A stretch of 64,000 nucleotides of DNA, taken from assembly GCF_900112065.1 (NCBI RefSeq), contig NZ_FOKE01000007.1, forward strand, positions 248,001 through 312,000, read 5' to 3'. The stretch's first letter is position 1; each line of letters opens with the position of its first letter. Shown one piece after another: positions 58,759-64,000 of this stretch. Made by a program: the position numbers and the translations under genes. Below the pieces are notes generated by a model, which saw only the letters and a list, made by a program, of their open reading frames with translations, had not been told where the DNA came from and searched no databases. The stretch comes from Cohnella sp. OV330. GTDB lineage: Bacteria > Bacillota > Bacilli > Paenibacillales > Paenibacillaceae.

Positions 58759-60246
58759 TTGAAGGGGCATAGATGGTCTTCCGCAAAAACGATCTTCGCG
58801 AGGATCTTATTGCTTGCCATGCTCGCCTGGGCGATCGGGCCAATCGCTTCCGTAGCGGCCGCGGCCGAGCCGACGCATGCGGACGAGGCGGCCTTGCAGG
58901 CTGGAGCGTTAGTCTCGCACCTCGATGCCGGCGATTCCGATGCGGCTGCCCAGGACCTGGCTGCGATCAAAAAGTGGTGGGCGAAAGACAAAAACGACGT
59001 CAAGCAGCAATCGCTCGACCTCGCGCTGGAGATCGACGGGCAGATCGCGGCCCTCTCGCTGGCGATGGTGAGCGGCAAGCTGGACGAAGCATCGTCGCAG
59101 GCCGGCAATCTCAGGTTTTCGGTCACCAATCTGCGCGACGGCGCCTTCGCCGACAACGACGGAAATAGCCGGATGACGCTGTCTACCTACATCCTTAAGC
59201 TTCGCGAGGCCGGGGACCTGGCCAAGCATCAGCAATGGGACGAGGCGGGACTAAGCGTCAAACAGCTGCAGCAGCAGTGGTTGTCCGTCGAAGGCGACGT
59301 GGTGAGCCAATCGCAGCGCGTGTACAACGACACCGAGCGCGATTTGGTGATGCTGGACGGCTACTTGAGCAATCCGGATCAAAGAGAGCTTGCGGCACCT
59401 ATCATCGACCGGTTGGTCGAGGGGCTGGCGCCCCTTGCGGATGCGCAATATTCGTGGTGGGACGCGGCGCTCATTCCGATCCGCGAAGGGATGGAGGGGC
59501 TGCTGGTCGTCGGCGCGCTGCTCATGTACGCCAAGCGAGCCGGCTCCAAGCCGGCAAAGCGCTGGGTCGTCGGCGGCTCCGTCACGGGACTGTTGGCCAG
59601 CATCTGCGCGGGGTTCGCGGTCGTTCTGCTGCTGTCTTCAAGCGCCTTCGGGCACAACAACCTGCTCATTAACGGCTGGACGGGCGTGTGCGCCAGCGTG
59701 ATGCTGCTGTACGTCAGCTATTGGCTGCACCGCCACTCGGATACCAAGCGCTTCAACCGACTGCTCGCCGAGCGGAGCACGCGCGCGCTTTCCGGCGGGC
59801 ATATGTTTTCGCTCGCGCTGCTCTCATTTTTCTCGATCGTCCGCGAGGGGCTCGAGACGGTCATCTTCCTGATCGGCATGGCCAGCAAGATGTCCGCTAC
59901 GGAGCTCGTCGCCGGCATCGCCGCCGGGTTTCTTGTCCTCGCTGTCGCGGCCGCGGTAATCGCCAAGGCCGGCTCGAGACTGCCGATCCGTCCTTTCTTT
60001 CTGGGGTCCAGCGTGATCGTGTTCTATCTTTGCTTCAAATTCATGGGCTCGGGCATCCACAGCTTGCAGATGGCCGGGGTGCTGCCGTCCACGGTGAACG
60101 AAGCGCTGCCGGACTTTACGACGCTCAGCCTGTATCCTTCGTGGTACAGCACCTTGCCCCAGCTCGTTTTCCTGGCTTGCGGCTGCACCGCGGTCGTATG
60201 GTCCTTGCTGAGGAGCAAGCGCCGTAGCGCCGTTCAGCTTTCCTAA
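58759..60246 (+). CDS. efeU: EfeU, FTR1-family iron permease with N-terminal soluble domain
   Basis: 495 residues. After a signal peptide comes a helical extracytoplasmic domain (about 35-225), then seven membrane helices. The two REGxE iron-binding motifs are in LIPIREGMEGLLVVG and SIVREGLETVIFLIG. The family takes up ferrous or ferric iron with EfeO and EfeB. The TTG start at 58759 follows GGAGGCG at about twelve bases; no nearer ATG fits. The Fur box and strong promoter upstream indicate expression in iron limitation. First gene of efeUOB. Confidence 0.93.
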   Translation: MKGHRWSSAKTIFARILLLAMLAWAIGPIASVAAAAEPTHADEAALQAGALVSHLDAGDSDAAAQDLAAIKKWWAKDKNDVKQQSLDLALEIDGQIAALSLAMVSGKLDEASSQAGNLRFSVTNLRDGAFADNDGNSRMTLSTYILKLREAGDLAKHQQWDEAGLSVKQLQQQWLSVEGDVVSQSQRVYNDTERDLVMLDGYLSNPDQRELAAPIIDRLVEGLAPLADAQYSWWDAALIPIREGMEGLLVVGALLMYAKRAGSKPAKRWVVGGSVTGLLASICAGFAVVLLLSSSAFGHNNLLINGWTGVCASVMLLYVSYWLHRHSDTKRFNRLLAERSTRALSGGHMFSLALLSFFSIVREGLETVIFLIGMASKMSATELVAGIAAGFLVLAVAAAVIAKAGSRLPIRPFFLGSSVIVFYLCFKFMGSGIHSLQMAGVLPSTVNEALPDFTTLSLYPSWYSTLPQLVFLACGCTAVVWSLLRSKRRSAVQLS

Positions 60247-60297
60247 GTTTCAAAACCTAATTTTGCGCATAGCGCTCGATGATCGGAGATCGTTATA

Positions 60298-61503
60298 ATG
60301 ATGAAGAAGACGTCCATTGGCATTGTTACTATCGCAGGTATGCTGGCATTATCCGCGTGCAACAGCGGATCGAACAACGACGGCGCATCGGCTACCGCAT
60401 CGGCTTCCGTTGCCGCTGCGACGACGGCTGCTTCTCCGGCCTCCGCGTCGGCAAGCGCCGACGGATCCAGCGCGATACAGACGGGCACGGCTCAATTGCT
60501 CGATCAAACGAAGCAGCTGCAAGGTCTCATCGAGAAGAAAGACGCTGACGGCGTCAAAACCCTCGGCAAGACGATCAACGAAACCTGGCTGTCGTTCGAA
60601 AACGCCGTGCGCCAAACGTTCCCGCTCGAGTATACGGACGTTGAAAAATACGAGATGCCGATCTTTTCCGCATCGGCTTACGATAAGATCGATTTCGACG
60701 CGCTTAAGGCCAACGCGGACGGCTTGGTCGATGCGCTGACGAAGCTGCAAAGCGCCAAGCCGTCGACGGCGAGCTCATCCGAGCTGTTGAAGGAAGCCGT
60801 CAAAAAATATCAGCAATACGTCGTCGACCAGACGAACAAGCTGACCGATCAGACCCAAGCTTTCGTGGACGCCGTCAAGGCGGGCAACGTAGACGCAGCC
60901 AAGGCCGAATACGTGAAAGCGCGCGTATATTACGAGACCATCGAACCGATCGCCGAGAGCTTCGGCGAACTGGATCCGAAGATCGACGCCCGTCTGGCCG
61001 ACGTGGACGATCCGAGCACCTGGACCGGCTTCCATGAGATCGAGAAGGCGCTGTGGGTCGACAAATCGCTGGCGGGCCAGGATAAATTCGCCGATCAACT
61101 CATCGCCGACGTGAAGGCGCTGCAGGCCGAGGTTCAGAAGCTCGAGCTCGAGCCTAAAACGGTCGTCGCCGGCGCGATGGAGCTGCTGAACGAAGCGGCT
61201 ACGTCAAAGATTACCGGCGAAGAAGAACTTTATTCGCACATCGATCTCGTCGACCTCGCAGCCAACGTAGACGGCTCGAAGACGGTTTATCTGTCGATCA
61301 TCCCGGCGCTGAACGAGAGCAACGTCGAATTGGCCGACAAGCTCGACCAGGCATTTCAGGATATGGAAAAGGCGCTGTCCGCCTTCATCAAGGACGGTCA
61401 GTACGTGGCCTATACCGAGTTGACGACGGATCAGATCCGCGAGATCAGCGACCGCCTCAGCGCGCTGTCCGAGCTGATGTCGCAAACCGCCGCCATCCTC
61501 TAA
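60298..61503 (+). CDS. efeO: EfeO/EfeM-like iron-binding lipoprotein (M75 imelysin family)
   Basis: 401 residues. Lipobox LSAC near residue 20, then an Ala/Ser/Thr-rich spacer (about 25-60). The M75 imelysin-like helical domain carries the HxxE signature in TWTGFHEIEKALWVDK (about 245). The cupredoxin domain found in proteobacterial EfeO is missing, so it is the EfeM-like short form. It probably collects iron at the membrane surface and hands it to EfeU. ATG 60298 after GGAGATC; a second ATG follows directly. Confidence 0.9.
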   Translation: MMKKTSIGIVTIAGMLALSACNSGSNNDGASATASASVAAATTAASPASASASADGSSAIQTGTAQLLDQTKQLQGLIEKKDADGVKTLGKTINETWLSFENAVRQTFPLEYTDVEKYEMPIFSASAYDKIDFDALKANADGLVDALTKLQSAKPSTASSSELLKEAVKKYQQYVVDQTNKLTDQTQAFVDAVKAGNVDAAKAEYVKARVYYETIEPIAESFGELDPKIDARLADVDDPSTWTGFHEIEKALWVDKSLAGQDKFADQLIADVKALQAEVQKLELEPKTVVAGAMELLNEAATSKITGEEELYSHIDLVDLAANVDGSKTVYLSIIPALNESNVELADKLDQAFQDMEKALSAFIKDGQYVAYTELTTDQIREISDRLSALSELMSQTAAIL

Positions 61504-61528
61504 ATAACGGAGGGAGCCCAAACTTATT

Positions 61529-62764
61529 ATGGAACCGAACCGGACAGGCATGACGCGCAAGGATTTTCTGAAGCTGTCGGCCACCGTCGGTGCCGGAATC
61601 GCGATCGGTGCCTCCGGCATCGGCGCGATTCTTGGCATTCCCAAGCCGCAAGCGGATCGCTCGAAGGCATCGGCCCAATCGGAAGAAGACATCGTCCCGC
61701 TGTATGCCGATCACCAGCCGGGCATCGTGACGCCGCAGCAGACGTATTTGTACCTGGCGGCGTTCGACATTACGACCGGCAGCAAAAAAGACTTGATCGC
61801 GATGCTGAAGGATTGGACGAGATTCTGCGATCTGAGCGCGAAGGGCGGGACGATGAGCCTGGGCGACAACCCGCTCGTGCCGCCGACCGATACGGGCGAA
61901 ACGCTCGAGCTGCCGCCTTCCAGATTGACGGTCACGCTCGGCTTCGGCCCTTCGTTTTTCGTCAAAGACGGCGTCGACCGCTTCGGCGCCGCGAAAGCTT
62001 TGCCGCTGCATCTGAAGGATATCCCGCGCATGGCCCGCGAAAATATCGATCCGGACATTTCGGGCGGGGACGTATGCCTGCAAATCTGCGCGGACGATCA
62101 GCAGGTCGCCTTCCATGCGGTACGTAACCTGATCCGGCTGTCGACCGGCCGCGCCTCGCTCAAGTGGATGCAGGAAGGCTTCGCCAGCGGGACGCCGGGC
62201 AAGACGCCGCGCAATTTGTTCGGCTTCAAGGACGGCACGGCGAATCAGCTGCACGACTCGGCGCAAGGCTACGACGAGGTCGTATGGGCGGGGGCCGACG
62301 AGCCCGCATGGATGCGGGGCGGTTCCTATCTGGCTTATCGCAAGATTCAGATGAAGCTGGAGAGCTGGGATCGTACATCGCTCTCCGACCAGGAAGCGAC
62401 GTTCGGCAGAAGCAAAGTATCCGGCGCGGCTTTCGGCGCGAAGGGCGAATTCGACGCCGTCGACGCCGCCAAGCTGCCGGAGCATTCGCACGTTCGACTG
62501 GCCAAAGACGCCAAGCAGCAGATTCACCGGCGCGCGTACTCTTATACGGATAAAGTGGATCCGCGGACGGGCAACGTCGATGCAGGGTTGCTGTTCATCA
62601 GCTATCAGCGCGATCCTGACCGGCAGTTCGTGCCGATGCTTCGTTTGATGCAGAATAACGATGCCTTGAACGCTTATGTTTCCCATATCGCCAGCGCGAT
62701 GTTCGCCTGCCAGGCAGGCTTGCAGCCCGGACAATATTTCGGACAGCGCATCCTTGAGAGCTAG
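61529..62764 (+). CDS. efeB: EfeB, DyP-type haem peroxidase
   Basis: 411 residues. The N-terminal export signal reads MTRKDFLKLSATVGAGIAIG. This is Tat-like in layout, but the pair is Arg-Lys instead of Arg-Arg. The DyP domain has the haem-pocket motif GFKDGTANQ (about 233) and the proximal His region IHRRAYSYTD (about 332). EfeB is thought to oxidise ferrous iron for EfeU or to act on haem. Last gene of efeUOB; unlike B. subtilis no tatAy-tatCy genes follow. Good GGAGGGAG site before the ATG. Confidence 0.93.
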   Translation: MEPNRTGMTRKDFLKLSATVGAGIAIGASGIGAILGIPKPQADRSKASAQSEEDIVPLYADHQPGIVTPQQTYLYLAAFDITTGSKKDLIAMLKDWTRFCDLSAKGGTMSLGDNPLVPPTDTGETLELPPSRLTVTLGFGPSFFVKDGVDRFGAAKALPLHLKDIPRMARENIDPDISGGDVCLQICADDQQVAFHAVRNLIRLSTGRASLKWMQEGFASGTPGKTPRNLFGFKDGTANQLHDSAQGYDEVVWAGADEPAWMRGGSYLAYRKIQMKLESWDRTSLSDQEATFGRSKVSGAAFGAKGEFDAVDAAKLPEHSHVRLAKDAKQQIHRRAYSYTDKVDPRTGNVDAGLLFISYQRDPDRQFVPMLRLMQNNDALNAYVSHIASAMFACQAGLQPGQYFGQRILES

Positions 62765-62788
62765 CCCGCCATTCGGCGGGCTTTTTTT
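62763..62788 (+). terminator. Terminator after efeB
   Basis: AGCCCGCC (62763-62770) pairs with GGCGGGCT (62775-62782), and a T run follows. It begins inside the efeB stop region. Confidence 0.9.
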
Positions 62789-62834
62789 ATTGGGAGGGTT
62801 GACTCGTCGGCAAACCGTTTGCTATCTTTGTAAA

Positions 62835-62849
62835 TAGTAATAATTACGA
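62835..62849 (+). promoter_or_regulatory. Zur-like box of zagA
   Basis: TAGTAATAATTACGA matches TCGTAATNATTACGA at all fixed positions but one. It sits 17 bases before the ATG, downstream of a possible promoter (TTGACT at 62799 and TATCTT at 62823). Confidence 0.75.
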
Positions 62850-62865
62850 ATAAGGAGCGTGTGCA

Positions 62866-64000
62866 ATGCTTAACGATCGAATCATTCCCGTTACCGTGCT
62901 CAGCGGGTACCTGGGCGCAGGGAAAACGACGGTGCTGAACTATGTAATGAACAACCGGGACGGATTAAAGGTCGCGGTCATCGTCAACGACCTGAGCGAG
63001 GTGAATATCGACGCCGACCTCATCAGGGACGGCGGAGGCGTCTCCCGAACGGACGAGACGCTCGTCGAGATGTCGAACGGCTGCATCTGCTGCACGCTGC
63101 GCGAGGATCTGCTGCGGGAGGTGGAGCGACTTGCGCGGCTCGAGAAATTCGACTACATACTGATCGAGTCGACCGGCATCGGCGAGCCTTTGCCTGTCGC
63201 GCAAACCTTCAGCTACATCGACGAGGAGCTCGGCATCGATCTGACGAAGCTGTGCCGTCTGGATACGATGGTCACGGTCGTGGACGCGAACCGCTTCTGG
63301 CACGATTATTCGTCCGGCGAGACGCTGCTCGAACGAAGCCAGGCCGCCGGAGAGGACGACGTCAGAGAAGTGTCCGACCTGCTGATCGACCAGATCGAAT
63401 TTTGCGACGTGCTGCTGCTCAACAAATGCGACATGCTGGACGCGGACAGCCTGGACGAGCTGGAGAAGGTGTTTCGGGCGCTGCAGCCGACGGCGCGGTT
63501 CATTCGCGCGACGAACGGCCAAGTCGAGCCTGCCGCGATCCTGAACACCGGCTTGTTCGACTTCGAGCGAGCCAGCTTGTCGGCGGGTTGGATCCGGGAG
63601 CTGGAGAAGCCGCATCATACGCCGGAGACGGAAGAGTACGGGATTTCCTCGTTTGTCTATGAACGCAAGCTCCCTTTTCACCCGGCACGGCTGATGGCAT
63701 GGATGTCCGAGTGGCCGACTGAGGTCGTTCGGGCGAAGGGGACGCTATGGCTGGCGACCCGCCACGCGATCGCCCAGTCGTTCAGCCAGGCCGGCCCGTC
63801 CATTCAGGTCGGTCCCGCCGGCTGGTGGATCGCCGCGCTTCCGGAACAAGAGCGCGAGCAGGTGCTCAGCGAGGAACCTCATCTGGTGCAAGACTGGCAT
63901 GCCGTTTACGGAGATCGCGTCAACCGGCTGGTATTGATCGGCATCGAGATGGACCGCCGGGCGCTCGAAGAGGAGTTGGACGACTGCCTGCTGACGAACG
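62866..64000 (+). CDS. zagA: ZagA/YciC-type COG0523 zinc GTPase (3' end beyond the window)
   Basis: 378 residues are visible, truncated by the window edge. G3E-family GTPase: Walker A SGYLGAGKTTVLN (about 14-21), the metal-binding CxCC in EMSNGCICCTLREDLL (about 72-75), Walker B-like ESTGIGEPLPVAQTF and the guanine-specificity motif LLNKCD. DANRFWHDYSSGETLLER is typical of B. subtilis ZagA rather than of cobalamin CobW. ZagA delivers zinc to client enzymes such as folate synthesis proteins under zinc starvation. AAGGAG upstream. The Zur-like box supports induction by zinc limitation. Confidence 0.93.
   Translation, partial: MLNDRIIPVTVLSGYLGAGKTTVLNYVMNNRDGLKVAVIVNDLSEVNIDADLIRDGGGVSRTDETLVEMSNGCICCTLREDLLREVERLARLEKFDYILIESTGIGEPLPVAQTFSYIDEELGIDLTKLCRLDTMVTVVDANRFWHDYSSGETLLERSQAAGEDDVREVSDLLIDQIEFCDVLLLNKCDMLDADSLDELEKVFRALQPTARFIRATNGQVEPAAILNTGLFDFERASLSAGWIRELEKPHHTPETEEYGISSFVYERKLPFHPARLMAWMSEWPTEVVRAKGTLWLATRHAIAQSFSQAGPSIQVGPAGWWIAALPEQEREQVLSEEPHLVQDWHAVYGDRVNRLVLIGIEMDRRALEEELDDCLLTN

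Overview
The window looks like a chromosome segment of a GC-rich, endospore-forming Bacillota of the Paenibacillaceae, closest in style to Cohnella or Paenibacillus. The basis is a gerA-type germinant receptor operon, a YjcZ-type sporulation miniprotein, strong AGGAGG ribosome binding sites with frequent TTG/GTG starts, and the yhaO-yhaN, ykvI, sasB, cimA, efeUOB, mntABCD and zagA gene types. Species assignment is inference. No phage, transposase, integrase or CRISPR array was seen.

Region 1 (1-8.5 kb): the end of a membrane protein gene, a 6S RNA, a DUF1499-like protein, thiol peroxidase, a rhomboid protease, a GltC-like LysR regulator, a YugP metalloprotease and a MerR regulator. Next comes an apparent operon of an ammonium transporter (amt), a GlnD-like nucleotidyltransferase (DUF294 type) and a DnaQ-type exonuclease. 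A strong sigma-A promoter precedes it, flanked by two GlnR/TnrA-like sites, and no PII gene is present. A stand-alone JAMM peptidase converges on it.

Region 2 (8.5-36.5 kb): mostly housekeeping. It holds a TlpA/ResA-like thioredoxin, cimA, dinB, ferredoxin, a CHASE2 adenylate cyclase, an NHL-repeat exported protein, an L,D-transpeptidase, pyrD and the small alarmone synthetase sasB. Two RsmF-like rRNA methyltransferases flank an RsuA-type pseudouridine synthase and a HAD phosphatase. A membrane GGDEF protein, a GT4 glycosyltransferase, yhaO-yhaN, ykvI, a lipoprotein, xpt and small unknown genes follow.

Region 3 (36.6-51.1 kb): three identical tRNA-Leu(CAG) genes, two with near-identical promoters, bracket a GH51 arabinofuranosidase with a divergent AraC regulator, a YkoP-like protein, a second GGDEF protein with an 18-codon upstream ORF, the gerAA-gerAB-gerAC operon and a polysaccharide deacetylase. 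After the third tRNA come a Crp-like protein with an unusual N-terminal domain and a DD-carboxypeptidase followed by a VanRS-like two-component system.

Region 4 (51.2-64 kb): a metal homeostasis cluster. ycgR-ycgQ and an orphan zinc-binding lipoprotein (znuA) diverge around two Zur-like boxes. mntABCD has an MntR-like dyad just after its promoter. efeUOB has a Fur box just after its promoter. zagA, cut by the window end, has a Zur-like box. A 51-bp tandem repeat of unknown role lies between znuA and mntA. Each operon carries the operator expected for its metal, so the block reads as a compact zinc/manganese/iron uptake and allocation module.
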